Source of the DNA: UBA1756 sp045132235
Lineage (GTDB): Bacteria; Bacteroidota; Bacteroidia; Bacteroidales; WCHB1-69
Reading direction: 5' to 3'
Assembly: GCA_045132235.1 (NCBI GenBank)
Contig: JBGURX010000052.1
Location: forward strand, 1 to 64,000
DNA length: 64,000 bases
In this document: positions 16,512-25,595 of the stretch, piece by piece
How the letters are laid out: each line of letters begins with the position of its first letter
How positions within the stretch are numbered: the first letter of the stretch is position 1
Notes under the pieces: generated by a model
The model's database searches: none
Seen by the model: only the letters and a program-made list of their open reading frames with translations
What the model was told of the DNA's origin: nothing
Made by a program: the position numbers and the translations under genes

Positions 16512-17957
16512 TTAATATACGTGTGATGCCGAGTTCAGGTTGTCGCCTCTCTGACGGCCCATGTAGCTCTGCACGCAGCGGAAACCGACGTAGGAGCAGC
16601 AGGTATCCTGATATTCGAAGGTCTTGGCATACACCGTGTTGTAGTAGCTGATGTCCTTCCATGAACCACCGCGGATCACCTTTCTCTTCTTTTCGGGAGT
16701 ATCGGTCTTCTTGGCGTAGTAGGTGTACTGCGGGTTGAGGTCGTGGGTGAAGTTGGTAGCCGACTTGTCGAAGGCATCCTCGCACCACTCAGCCACGTTG
16801 CCGCTCATGTCGTACAAACCGAAGTCGTTCGGGTGGTAGTGGGCCACGATGCCGGGGTAGATGTTGCCGTCAGCGATGTAGTTGCCGCGCTGCGGTTTGA
16901 AGTTGAGCAGGTAGCAGCCGTTGATGTTCTGGGTGTAGGGACCGCCCCACGGATACATCTCCATGTCGAAGTCGCCTCTGGCAGCCCATTCCCACTCAGC
17001 CTCGTTGGGCAGACGGAACTCCTGTTCGCGTGCGTAGTCGTGACCGGCGAGCCAGCAGTTTCTCATGTGGGTTCTCCAGTAGCAGAATGCCTTGGCCTGG
17101 CGCCATGAGATACCGACCACCGGATAGTTGTCGAACTGCGGATGATAGAAGTAGTTGAGAGTCATCGGCTCGTTATAGGAATAGGTGAAGTCATGCACCC
17201 AGCACAAGGTGTCGGGATAGATATTCACCAGTTCGCTCTTCATAAAACGCTCGCGGCCTTTGTTGTAGCTGCTGGGACGGCTGGCGAAGAGACCGCCGAG
17301 GTCGTTGCCCTCCTGATCCATCTCCTTGTAGGAGGCACCATAGTTCGGGTTGTTGGGGTCGCTGGGCTGCGAGGGATCGATCTGGTTGCGGTAGTCGCAC
17401 CACCAGTACTCGTAGTTCAGCATGCTGATGTTCAGCATTTTGGGAGAATAGTGGTAGAAGCGGGAGTTGGCCACAAGGAACATCGGGCTCAAGGCAGCCT
17501 GAATCTCCTCGTTCTCAGAATCCCACGGGATATCCTCTTTCCAGTTGATGAGCTTGGGCTCCACTAATTCGCCCTCGTTTTCACCGGACTGGTATTTCAC
17601 GAAGTGGCCGCCATGCTTCTCTTCCTCTTCGATTTCAGCATTGCCAAGCAGGTAGTGGGCCACGGAGTCGCGTACCCAATATACAAATTGGCGATACTCG
17701 TTGTTGGTGATCTCCGTCTCATCCATGTAGAAGGCTGAGATGGTGACGTTCTTCGACTGGTGGGTGAAGGCGAAGGGGACATCCTGGTCGCCGGAGCCCA
17801 TCAGGTAATGGCCTGCGGGCACGTACACCATACCATACGGCATTAAGTCCAAAAAGTCGGGACGATCCTTGACACCAACCAATTGGCCGTCGCCATCGTT
17901 CTTACACGAGGTGAGCAGAATGACGAGCGCTGCGAATAATAATGCTGACTTTTTCAT
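16512..17957 (-). CDS. gldK: T9SS lipoprotein GldK (PorK)
   Basis: 481 residues with a lipobox (VILLTSCKND), lipidated at about Cys18. The body is a formylglycine-generating-enzyme/SUMF1-like fold: MVYVPAGHYLMGSGD, later FRLPNEAEWEWAARG, then FGLYDMSGNVAEWCEDAF and a closing VIRGGSW...VGFRCV. In GldK this fold is structural rather than catalytic. The protein forms the outer-membrane-anchored periplasmic rings with GldN. It lies 51 bp after porP and 58 bp before gldL. Confidence 0.95.
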   Translation of the reverse strand: MKKSALLFAALVILLTSCKNDGDGQLVGVKDRPDFLDLMPYGMVYVPAGHYLMGSGDQDVPFAFTHQSKNVTISAFYMDETEITNNEYRQFVYWVRDSVAHYLLGNAEIEEEEKHGGHFVKYQSGENEGELVEPKLINWKEDIPWDSENEEIQAALSPMFLVANSRFYHYSPKMLNISMLNYEYWWCDYRNQIDPSQPSDPNNPNYGASYKEMDQEGNDLGGLFASRPSSYNKGRERFMKSELVNIYPDTLCWVHDFTYSYNEPMTLNYFYHPQFDNYPVVGISWRQAKAFCYWRTHMRNCWLAGHDYAREQEFRLPNEAEWEWAARGDFDMEMYPWGGPYTQNINGCYLLNFKPQRGNYIADGNIYPGIVAHYHPNDFGLYDMSGNVAEWCEDAFDKSATNFTHDLNPQYTYYAKKTDTPEKKRKVIRGGSWKDISYYNTVYAKTFEYQDTCCSYVGFRCVQSYMGRQRGDNLNSASHVY

Positions 17958-18008
17958 ATCTGTCGATTTTGATTATTTTCTTTAACGAGGTTTTGAACAG
18001 AATATTGT

Positions 18009-19034
18009 TTAATAAACATTCTTGTATATGTTACGGCTGGATCCATAGCCGGAGAACACTTCTTCTTTATAGATGTCGAAGCAGTAGCGGAGCATGATTT
18101 CAAGGTCACCGTAGCTGCGGTCAGGCTGATAACCCAACTTGCTGGTGGTGAAGCTGTAACCGAGTCCCATTTCCAAGCCGCGGAGGTAGTTGTTGGAGGA
18201 GTTGAAGAAGGGGCGTGCGCCGAAGAGCACGGAAACGGCATCCTGAATACGATAGGAGAGACCGCCCCAGAGAATTCCGTTGTAGCGGGCCAGCAACATG
18301 AGGTCGAACTGTGCGGTGGCAAGGTCGGTCTTGATAAGGGCCTGCGGGATGAGCTCCCAGCTGGGATCCCAGGGCAGCACCCATGTATAACCGCCATGGA
18401 AATACAGGTTGCGGCTCATCTTGTAGGACTGTTTGTCGCCCGACAGACGGATCTTTTCAGCAATCTGGGTGACACCGATACCGGCGTTCCAGCGGTCGGC
18501 CTTGTAATAAACTCCCGCGCTGAAGTCCAAATCCAGCCATGACTCGTTGCCTGACATGGAGTTGAGGAGCGGGTCATCGTCCTGCGTGGGATGGAAATGA
18601 GTGGCATCCAACTTCTGGCTCAGCATCTGTGCCTGCACACCGATACCGATGGTTCCGGTAGGAATTCTGAATTTGAAGGAATATCCCAGCTTCACGCCCA
18701 CATTGTTGAAAAAACCGATTTTGTCTTTGATGAAGGTGACACCGAGACCTCCGTGCAGCTTGCGAAGATAGGATTCCATGCTTACATAAATCTGCTGCGG
18801 GGAAGTGTTGAATTTCTGTGTGTTGCCACTTTCATCCTTGTAAGTATCATTCCATCCGGTGTATTGCTGCCTGAAGATGCCCGTAAAGCACAAGGTGTTG
18901 CTTTGTTCGCCGATCGCACCCGCGTTATAATAGGGGGTCGCCCATTGAAAAAGGGTGAATTGCGCGTCTTGCTGTGCAAAACCACTCATCGTCAATGCGA
19001 GCAAAATAACCGATAAAATGTACCTTTTTCTCAT
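18009..19034 (-). CDS. porP: PorP/SprF family outer-membrane protein
   Basis: 341 residues from the ATG at 19034, which gives signal peptide MRKRYILSVILLALTMSGFAQ; the open frame to 19091 lacks a leader. Features include QQDAQFTLFQWATPYYNAGAIG at the N-terminus and the family's LRKLHGGLGVTFIKDKIGFF region. The rest is strands of an outer-membrane barrel of about 14 strands. PorP/SprF proteins partner with the T9SS, either as a motor-linked component or as a receptor for type B cargo. As first gene before gldK this is the Porphyromonas-like porPKLMN order. Confidence 0.92.
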   Translation of the reverse strand: MRKRYILSVILLALTMSGFAQQDAQFTLFQWATPYYNAGAIGEQSNTLCFTGIFRQQYTGWNDTYKDESGNTQKFNTSPQQIYVSMESYLRKLHGGLGVTFIKDKIGFFNNVGVKLGYSFKFRIPTGTIGIGVQAQMLSQKLDATHFHPTQDDDPLLNSMSGNESWLDLDFSAGVYYKADRWNAGIGVTQIAEKIRLSGDKQSYKMSRNLYFHGGYTWVLPWDPSWELIPQALIKTDLATAQFDLMLLARYNGILWGGLSYRIQDAVSVLFGARPFFNSSNNYLRGLEMGLGYSFTTSKLGYQPDRSYGDLEIMLRYCFDIYKEEVFSGYGSSRNIYKNVY

Positions 19035-19367
19035 ATTTTGAATTTTCTGAGTTTTTATTTTAATAAAACACAAAAAATTGATAATCAGCAAGTTGTTTTC
19101 TGTTTCTTCTCTATTTTGGACGCGATTAATTGCTTATACTGCCCTTCTTAGAAAAAGTTACAGAAAAACTTGCCTTTCTCTACTTTTTTGCGGTGCCAAA
19201 AGTACAAAAAAATCTAATTGCTGCCGCAAGTTTTTTTATTTTGTTGAAAAAAAATATGTGTTGGTTGACGGATGACCAACGGGCTCTCAAAAAAAAGTTG
19301 TGAACAGGATAAAGTTTATTCGCAGGGAGGAGGTGAAATTCAGAAAAATTCCCCCTTGCAATGCCTG
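19035..19367. other. intergenic region upstream of porP
   Basis: About 330 bp between the start of porP and the stop of the large barrel-like gene. It holds the porP promoter element at 19197 and an AT-rich leader of about 150 nt. Neither a convincing terminator for the upstream gene nor any small gene was found. Confidence 0.6.
19197..19204 (-). promoter_or_regulatory. -7 element of the porP-gldKLMN operon (TACTTTTG)
   Basis: Minus-strand TACTTTTG lies 163 bp before the porP start and implies an unusually long 5' leader of roughly 150 nt. Confidence 0.5.
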
Positions 19368-22300
19368 TTAAAACAGCGCTTTTAATTGCAGAAAACCCGT
19401 GTGAATGAGACGGTTGTCATTGGTCAGACGGCCTTCATACTGTAGGTTCAGTTGCAGATACTCAAACAGTTGCGTTTGGTAGGTGGCGTTCCAGATGAAG
19501 TTGTTGCCTGCCGTCAGCCCTCCCAGCATTTCGTATGATACTGTATTGTTTTCCAATTGGTTGTAGTTGATGTGGGTGTAGCGCAGCTCCACGCTGATGG
19601 CTCCGCGCTGTTTCATGCGGAAGTCGGCGGTCATCTCGGCAGTATATTGGCGGGCGAGGTCGCTGCCGAGCAAATTGCGCTTGTAGCCCAGCTCGCAGCT
19701 GGCCGTCAGCGACAGCTGGAACGGGAAGTTGAGGGTGACACTGTTGTGCAAAATATGGGAAAGGATGTGGAAACTTCTGTTGTTGAGATAGTCGGACTGA
19801 CTGATATGGTTGGAGTTGGTATATATATTTTTGATAATCAATATTTTATGTGGTGAAGAACGGAATGTTACCTGATGGCTTTGGTTGCGGTTGCTCTCCA
19901 TTCCGTAATAGAGCAAATTTTTCGATAGATTGTCGTAGTAGGTGTAGTCGGCTGAGAAATAGGGATTTGGAAGTGAAAAGCCGAGCGAGTTCTTGAAGCT
20001 GAGGTTTTGGCTTACGAGAGCCGTGTCTTCAATGTTGAACTGGTAGGGATTGATAGCGCGGAGGTCGTGCTGGAGGGTGTTTTTCTGGTAAGAACGCAGT
20101 GAGGTGTTGTTGCTGAGCATGGATAGAAAGCGGAGGAATCCTTTTTTGTTCTTCCACACGTTGCCCGGCCGCAGTTGGAGAGTCTGGGTGGCACCGCAAT
20201 TGCGGGTGTTCACATACTCGTTAGTGGGCAGCCACACCTTTACGTAGTCGGCTTCACTTTGGAAGGCTGCGGGCTCAAACTCGTCAAGTTCCTCGATGCC
20301 GTTCAGGTTGTAGTCGTTCCACACGTGCGTGCCCTGTCCGGCCGCCACTTTCAGGAAGGTGTAGCTCTTCCTCTGTTCCAGTCCACTGCCCACCTCGTAG
20401 TAAAGTCCGACGGTGACCGCCCCCTTCCAGAACCGGCCGTAGTAGTCGATGCTCCCCACGAAGTTGTGTTCGGAGCTGAACTGCCGTGTTGTATCGCGGT
20501 ACTGGTCGTTGCGGTAGGTGAGGGTGCCCTTCAGCCGGTTGTTCTTCCAGTGCGAGCACTCGAAGCCGGCCTGTGCTTCGTGGGCGACGGTGCCCAGCGC
20601 GAGCATCGCCTCCTGCGCGTGGTAGTCGATGCGGTTGAGGTACTGCAGGTGGAAGGAGTAGGGGAGCGTGTCGCTGTTTTTCAGGTAGAGCGCTGCTTCA
20701 TTGTAGGCGTAGCTGTTGGGACGGAGCGCGTGGTCGGTGGCCTGTCGGAAAACGTTGTACTCAAGTTCATCGCGCAGGCCGATGCGGATTTTGGAGAAAC
20801 TGTACGAGAAATCGTTGTGGCTTCGGAGGAAGTTGGTGGTCTGCACGCTGTCGGAGGAGATGAGGTGCGAGGTGTTGGCTTTCCATTGCCATCCTTTGAA
20901 GCGGTGCTGTGAGGTGAACTGCTGCCGCAGTCCGCTCATCTCGCCGAAGCGGTAGAGCCAGTTGGCGGTATAGGCGGTGCTGCCGCAGGTGGGGTGCGAA
21001 AAGCCTGTGCTCAGCTGCAGCAGCTGCTCGTCGGTGTCGGTGGTGAAGTCGCTGCTCAGGTTGTAGTCACGGAAGAACTCCACATTGCGGTAGCTCTGCA
21101 GCGGGGTGTAGTTTCTGTGGGCGTATTCGTAGTCGAAGGTCAGGTGGTAGCGCCATGCTGTGTCTTGGGTTTTGCGCGACTTGACGGGTTGCCGGTATTC
21201 CACATTCACCTTGCAGGCCAAACCTGCATTGTCGCGGTCGTCGCTCTTCGAGAAGAGGTTCTGGTCGAGGTAGCTGAAGGCCACCTCCGCACCGGCCTTC
21301 ACACGGCTGTTGAAGGCGTAGGTCGCGGCTACGGTGGCCATGTCGTGCATCCGGGGCGTGTTGAGCTGTGCCACGGGAGCGTAGTCGCCCTGCGCGACAC
21401 CGTTGTCGGGAGCCACCCACTGGTAGAGTTTCCCGTTGGCGGTGCTCTGCGACAGGATGTAGTTGCCCTGTCCAGCGCCTACATAGCTGAAGGTGACGCG
21501 ATAGACCGAGTCGTGCGAGTTGCCGGCATAGACGTAAACGGGCGAGTAGAGTTCGCCGTTGACAACGGTGTCGCGCCGGTGGTACAGGATCTCGTTGCCG
21601 GTGAAGTCGCTTACGGGTGCGGCGGTTTCGTAGAGCGCGGTTTCCTGCCGGTCGCCGATGCCCGACAGGAACAGCATCTGGTCGGGGGTGAGCTCGGGTC
21701 GGATGGACTGGTTCTTCAAATCCTGCTCATGGAAAAAGTTGACATCCAGCACCAGTTTGCTGTTCTTTTCGTGGGTGAAGGTGTTGGAGGTGAAGAGGTT
21801 GTAGCGTGAATAGTACTGGTCGCTGTACTCGAACGATACGATGATGCGGCTGTGTTCGGTGATAAGGCGGCGCGGGGTGAAGGTGATTTCTCCTAAATTG
21901 TAGTCGATGATGTAGTCTTGGTCCTGTCCGCGGGTGAGCAGCACGCCGTCAAGATAGACCTGTTCGGAGCCGGAGAGAATGATGATGTTGGTCTCTGAAA
22001 GTTCGCCGGTGAGGCGGTAGGACCCCTGCACTCCGTTGATGGGGGTGATGCTGTGGCGCACGTATTTCCCTTTGGTGAGGCCGCCGCCCACGGTGTTGCG
22101 GAGGCGGTTGGCACTGTCGATGGCGGTGCTGAGGGTGGCTTTCATGCCAGTGAACTGGCGGCTGATTTGCAGAAAGTGGCTGTTGGGGGGCGAGGCAATT
22201 TCAATGTCGCCGGCTTCGATGCGGAGACGGTCTTTGTAGGTGAGTTGGATGAACACTTTGTTGAAGTCCTTGAGGTAGCGGGTGTTGCCTTCGGGTTGGA

Positions 22301-22853
22301 TGGGGAGGTTCTCATCGGTGATGTTGGCAAGGATTTCCACACCCGGGGCAATCGAGCCGGAGAGTTGCAGGTTGAGGTGCGAGTTGAGTACAAAATCCTG
22401 GTTGTTGCCCACGGAGATGCTGCGCGAGATGGAGCCGTTGCCCTGCAGGTCGGAGTCGAAAAGGGTGTTGCTGGTGGGAATGGTGATGGGGGCGAGGTGG
22501 TGTTGGGTGGGGTCGTCCACAAAATGCGGCAGGATGAGGTCGGTGGGCTTGTGGGTTACTGGGCGGCTGAGGTCGCGCAGCATGGAGCGATAAGTGTAGG
22601 TGATGGTGCTGCCGACCTTGGATGGGTCTTTCAGATGCAGGGTGGCGGCGGCATAGTCGATGGAATAGTCGGCGGTGTCGAGGCCGGTGATGGAGAACGA
22701 GCCGGGCATGATGGAGAGGCTGTCGAGCACGATGACGGTGGAGTCAATCTGTCGGGTGGCGAAGCGCCGGTTGGAGGTGTTCTGCGCTGCCAGCTGTGCC
22801 GATGCCAGCATCAGTAACCATAGAATTCCAGAAATCAACGCTTTTTTCGCCAT
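19368..22853 (-). CDS. large outer-membrane beta-rich protein, function unknown
   Basis: 1161 residues from the ATG at 22853, which begins a signal peptide (MAKKALISGILWLLMLASAQLAAQ); an upstream ATG at 22931 lies beyond a hairpin. Two Ig-like modules show the same signature, YSIDYAAATLHLKD near residue 60 and YIIDYNLGEITFTP near 330. Between them lies a conserved segment, ITDENLPIQPEGN then KDFNKVFIQ. The last 700 residues are long aromatic strands, and the final residues LQLKALF end in Phe as in outer-membrane barrels. It is too short for SprA (over 2000 residues), though the middle segment is reminiscent of it. Its neighbours are T9SS and peptidoglycan hydrolase genes. Confidence 0.7.
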   Translation of the reverse strand: MAKKALISGILWLLMLASAQLAAQNTSNRRFATRQIDSTVIVLDSLSIMPGSFSITGLDTADYSIDYAAATLHLKDPSKVGSTITYTYRSMLRDLSRPVTHKPTDLILPHFVDDPTQHHLAPITIPTSNTLFDSDLQGNGSISRSISVGNNQDFVLNSHLNLQLSGSIAPGVEILANITDENLPIQPEGNTRYLKDFNKVFIQLTYKDRLRIEAGDIEIASPPNSHFLQISRQFTGMKATLSTAIDSANRLRNTVGGGLTKGKYVRHSITPINGVQGSYRLTGELSETNIIILSGSEQVYLDGVLLTRGQDQDYIIDYNLGEITFTPRRLITEHSRIIVSFEYSDQYYSRYNLFTSNTFTHEKNSKLVLDVNFFHEQDLKNQSIRPELTPDQMLFLSGIGDRQETALYETAAPVSDFTGNEILYHRRDTVVNGELYSPVYVYAGNSHDSVYRVTFSYVGAGQGNYILSQSTANGKLYQWVAPDNGVAQGDYAPVAQLNTPRMHDMATVAATYAFNSRVKAGAEVAFSYLDQNLFSKSDDRDNAGLACKVNVEYRQPVKSRKTQDTAWRYHLTFDYEYAHRNYTPLQSYRNVEFFRDYNLSSDFTTDTDEQLLQLSTGFSHPTCGSTAYTANWLYRFGEMSGLRQQFTSQHRFKGWQWKANTSHLISSDSVQTTNFLRSHNDFSYSFSKIRIGLRDELEYNVFRQATDHALRPNSYAYNEAALYLKNSDTLPYSFHLQYLNRIDYHAQEAMLALGTVAHEAQAGFECSHWKNNRLKGTLTYRNDQYRDTTRQFSSEHNFVGSIDYYGRFWKGAVTVGLYYEVGSGLEQRKSYTFLKVAAGQGTHVWNDYNLNGIEELDEFEPAAFQSEADYVKVWLPTNEYVNTRNCGATQTLQLRPGNVWKNKKGFLRFLSMLSNNTSLRSYQKNTLQHDLRAINPYQFNIEDTALVSQNLSFKNSLGFSLPNPYFSADYTYYDNLSKNLLYYGMESNRNQSHQVTFRSSPHKILIIKNIYTNSNHISQSDYLNNRSFHILSHILHNSVTLNFPFQLSLTASCELGYKRNLLGSDLARQYTAEMTADFRMKQRGAISVELRYTHINYNQLENNTVSYEMLGGLTAGNNFIWNATYQTQLFEYLQLNLQYEGRLTNDNRLIHTGFLQLKALF

Positions 22854-22913
22854 GAACAGTTTTTCGCATAATGATAATGCATTTTTATTTAAAATATTGT
22901 ATTGATATGAAAG

Positions 22914-22943
22914 AAGAGAGCCAGTCTGCACCGACTCTCTCTT
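22914..22943 (-). promoter_or_regulatory. leader hairpin upstream of the large barrel-like gene
   Basis: AAGAGAG-AGTC / GACT-CTCTCTT arms, with a CC bulge on one side and a 6-base loop, are followed on the minus strand by TTCTTTC. It sits inside the roughly 170-nt leader of the gene starting at 22853 and looks like a weak attenuator. Confidence 0.45.
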
Positions 22944-22956
22944 GACAATCTTAACA

Positions 22957-22964
22957 CAAAACTA
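22957..22964 (-). promoter_or_regulatory. second possible -7 element for the barrel-like gene (TAGTTTTG)
   Basis: Minus-strand TAGTTTTG just upstream of the leader hairpin; an alternative to the element at 23028. Confidence 0.35.
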
Positions 22965-23027
22965 CGTGGTTTTGCGACTGATCTCCAGTCTTTGTCAGAC
23001 ATACACGCACTGTGCGGAGTCAGCGTG

Positions 23028-23035
23028 CAAAATTA
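23028..23035 (-). promoter_or_regulatory. -7 element for the barrel-like gene (TAATTTTG)
   Basis: Minus-strand TAATTTTG, 29 bp after the end of the M23 gene, giving a leader of about 170 nt. Confidence 0.5.
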
Positions 23036-23063
23036 CTAAAAAATCATGAACAACGTTCTATGA

Positions 23064-24026
23064 TTAAGAAAGTGCTTGGTTGACCTGCTGTGAGCTCTTG
23101 AGGATGGCTTCGTACTCTTCGGGGGTGATGTCCTGGAAGAAATAGTGTACGGGGTTCACCCTCACGCCGTCTTTGATGACTTCGTAGTGGAGGTGCGAAC
23201 CGGTGGAGAGGCCGGTGTTGCCCACGTAGCCGATGATCTGTCCGCGGGTGACGTGCTCTCCGGGCTTGACCGCTTTCTTGGAAAGATGGGCGTACAGGGT
23301 CTGGTAGGAGTAGCCGTGGTTGATGACGATGACATTGCCGTAGCCGCCACCGGGAGTCTGACGGCTCACCACCCCGTCGGCGGTGGCGTACACGGGCGTT
23401 CCTTTCTTCGCCGAGATGTCGATGCCGGTGTGCGGCCGCAGCACCTTCAGAATCGGGTGGTAGCGATAGCCGAAACCGGAAGTGATTTCGTAGCAGTTGG
23501 GCAGCGGCCGGATGGCGGGGATGGACTGCAGCATCTGTTTTTTCTTCCCGATGAGACTGACAATGGTGTCAAACGAGCGCGACTGTGCCGCCATGCTGAC
23601 CGTCAAGCGGTTGGCTTTCTGGTATATCTCTTCCAACAGGGCACTGGCGTCGGAATAGTTGACAGACTTCTTCCCTTGTGTCTTTCCCAAAAAAGGATAG
23701 CGTTCGGAAAGGGGCATCGGTTCGCTTTCGAAAATGGCGCGGTAGATGTTGTCGTCGCGCTTTTGCAGGTCGGTGGCCACAATGGCCAGCTGGTCGTATT
23801 TTTTGTCCAGTCGGGCAATCTCTTCTTTCAGTTGCTCATTTTCTTGTCTGAGCATCAATTCTTTAGGGGAGTCAATCAAGTAAAAGGATATCCATACGAT
23901 GACGACCGAAAAAGCCAATGCCGTGGCCAGAAACCATAGCACGCGCTTGATGATGTCTTTCCATGAGAAGGCCTTTTTCTCGAACGATAGGGTCTTGGGA
24001 TTGAAGTAGTAGATCGACCGTCCCAT
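23064..24026 (-). CDS. M23 family peptidoglycan endopeptidase
   Basis: 320 residues. One membrane helix at about 27-52 anchors the protein. A coiled coil follows (about 57-95, with the run RQENEQLKEEIARLDKKYDQL). The C-terminal LytM domain carries HTGIDISAKKGTPVYA (zinc His and Asp), VINHGYSYQTLYAHL and GSHLHYEV (catalytic and zinc His). All active-site residues are present, so cleavage of peptidoglycan cross-bridges is likely. It is the second gene of a pair, 21 bp after the glucosaminidase gene. Confidence 0.93.
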   Translation of the reverse strand: MGRSIYYFNPKTLSFEKKAFSWKDIIKRVLWFLATALAFSVVIVWISFYLIDSPKELMLRQENEQLKEEIARLDKKYDQLAIVATDLQKRDDNIYRAIFESEPMPLSERYPFLGKTQGKKSVNYSDASALLEEIYQKANRLTVSMAAQSRSFDTIVSLIGKKKQMLQSIPAIRPLPNCYEITSGFGYRYHPILKVLRPHTGIDISAKKGTPVYATADGVVSRQTPGGGYGNVIVINHGYSYQTLYAHLSKKAVKPGEHVTRGQIIGYVGNTGLSTGSHLHYEVIKDGVRVNPVHYFFQDITPEEYEAILKSSQQVNQALS

Positions 24027-24047
24027 ACAATTATATAATGTATATTG

Positions 24048-25433
24048 TTATTTCAGTTTGATGATGCGCCCTTTTTTCAGCGGGGTGTCGGGCGTGGCAA
24101 TGCCGTTGAAGTCGCAGAGTTTCTTGAGTCTCACCCCGCTCTTTTGTGCAATATAGCGGAGACTTTCCTGATCTTGCACGATGTAGGTGGGAGTAGCGCC
24201 TGAGTTCGCCTTTTTTTCAATATAAACCACTTCGCCGGTGTGCGGTTTGGCGGCGCCGGTGATGTCGTTGAACTTTTTGATTTTCTTTTCAGGAAGTTGC
24301 ACATCGCGGGCAATCTTGGCGTAGGTGTCGCCCTCTTCCGCAATGATGAAGAGCGTGTTGTTGTTGACATACACTTCGCGCTCGGTGAAGGGATAGCCGC
24401 TATAAGGGGTAAACTGACCTTTCGTTGCAGTGAACACGGTTTCTGGTGTTGGGGAAGCGGTGGGGGCGGGAGCTGTGGCGGGAGCAGGTGTGGGAGCGGG
24501 CGTAGGAGTGGGAGTGGGTTGGCTGGTGGGAACAGCGGGTGTTTCCGTTTTGGGAGCCGCAGGTTGTGTGGGTTTTGCGGATCTGCTGTTGTTGGACTGC
24601 TGGGCGGCAGGTTTCGGTTCGGAGGCTGCCTTTGATGGCTGTGATGAGGAGGGGTCTGAGGTGGGTGTAGGTTTCTTGTCGGGAACTTTCCTGTGGGTGG
24701 GTTTGATGCGGATTTTGCTGGAGTGGCTGGGAGTTTTTGTTATAGTTGCAGGGTGAAGATCAGGTTCCGAAGGAATGCGCGTGGCCGGTCGTTCCACAGG
24801 TTGCAATCCATTGGTGTCAGGCTGGCCAAAACATTGCACGTATGAGAAACCAGCCATCTCTTCCGGATGTACATCGGGGTAATGCTCAAAATAGCCATTT
24901 TGAAGTCTGTACTGGTAGATGGTGTCCAGCATGGCGAGGTGGAAACGGTCGATGAGGCTGATGAGGCGGTCGGCATACTGGGGGTTGGTGGCATAGCCGG
25001 CAGCCTTGAGTCCGCGTGCCCATCCCGGATAGTCCATGATGTCGAGGGTGAACAGGTTGGCATAGCGCTGACGGTTTTTCAGAAAAAGGGAGTGGTCGGT
25101 GTAGGAGTCCTCTACCTTTTCGTATTTGCGGAAACACTCTTGTAGTTCGTCATCATCAATCAGGATGGTGTCGCCGGTCCAGTCTTTGTGGCACTTGATG
25201 CCGAAATGGTTGTTGCCGTCCACGGCGAGGTGGCTTTTGCCGCAGGCGCTCTCGAAAATTCCCTGTGCGATGGTGATGCTGGCAGGTATTTTATATTCAT
25301 ACATCTTATTGATAGCCAATTCTTTATAGGTGTCAATGTAGATGTAGATGTCTTGTTCGGTGTATTGTGCGCTTGCCGACAGCGAGTAGAAGATTACCGA
25401 CAGGGCGATGACGCAGTTTTTCAAATGATTCAT
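24048..25433 (-). CDS. glucosaminidase (GH73) with C-terminal LysM domains
   Basis: 461 residues with signal peptide MNHLKNCVIALSVIFYSLSASAQ. A GH73 muramidase/glucosaminidase domain covers about 24-175; PASITIAQGIFESACGKSHLA carries the catalytic Glu. A long linker at about 215-330 is rich in Pro, Thr, Ala and Ser, including PTPTPAPTPAP repeats. Two LysM modules follow (LFIIAEEGDTYAKIARDV and YIVQDQESLRYIAQKSGV), which bind glycan strands. With the M23 gene 21 bp downstream it forms a two-enzyme peptidoglycan hydrolase operon that cuts both glycan and peptide bonds. Confidence 0.92.
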   Translation of the reverse strand: MNHLKNCVIALSVIFYSLSASAQYTEQDIYIYIDTYKELAINKMYEYKIPASITIAQGIFESACGKSHLAVDGNNHFGIKCHKDWTGDTILIDDDELQECFRKYEKVEDSYTDHSLFLKNRQRYANLFTLDIMDYPGWARGLKAAGYATNPQYADRLISLIDRFHLAMLDTIYQYRLQNGYFEHYPDVHPEEMAGFSYVQCFGQPDTNGLQPVERPATRIPSEPDLHPATITKTPSHSSKIRIKPTHRKVPDKKPTPTSDPSSSQPSKAASEPKPAAQQSNNSRSAKPTQPAAPKTETPAVPTSQPTPTPTPAPTPAPATAPAPTASPTPETVFTATKGQFTPYSGYPFTEREVYVNNNTLFIIAEEGDTYAKIARDVQLPEKKIKKFNDITGAAKPHTGEVVYIEKKANSGATPTYIVQDQESLRYIAQKSGVRLKKLCDFNGIATPDTPLKKGRIIKLK

Positions 25434-25460
25434 GTTGAAGGATTTGTGTTTTTAGCCACG

Positions 25461-25468
25461 CAAAATTA
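25461..25468 (-). promoter_or_regulatory. -7 element of the glucosaminidase-M23 operon (TAATTTTG)
   Basis: Minus-strand TAATTTTG, 28 bp before the start codon at 25433. Confidence 0.6.
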
Positions 25469-25541
25469 CTTGAAAATTTTTGAAAATATTGACGGGCATA
25501 AAGCAATACATCAACATTAAATCGTTGATAAAATGGGGAAT

Positions 25542-25574
25542 AAAAAAGGGGAATGTTGAATGTCATTCCCCTTT
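25542..25574 (-). terminator. terminator after hbd
   Basis: An 11-bp stem AAAGGGGAATG / CATTCCCCTTT with an 8-base loop, followed by a T-run on the minus strand. It separates the fermentation operon from the glucosaminidase promoter. Confidence 0.8.
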
Positions 25575-25595
25575 GTAAAAGTGTGAAATTGTTTC

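Noticed and set aside
19368..22853. SprA (T9SS translocon) identity for the large barrel-like protein
   Set aside because: About 1160 residues is half of SprA, and only one short segment is reminiscent of it.
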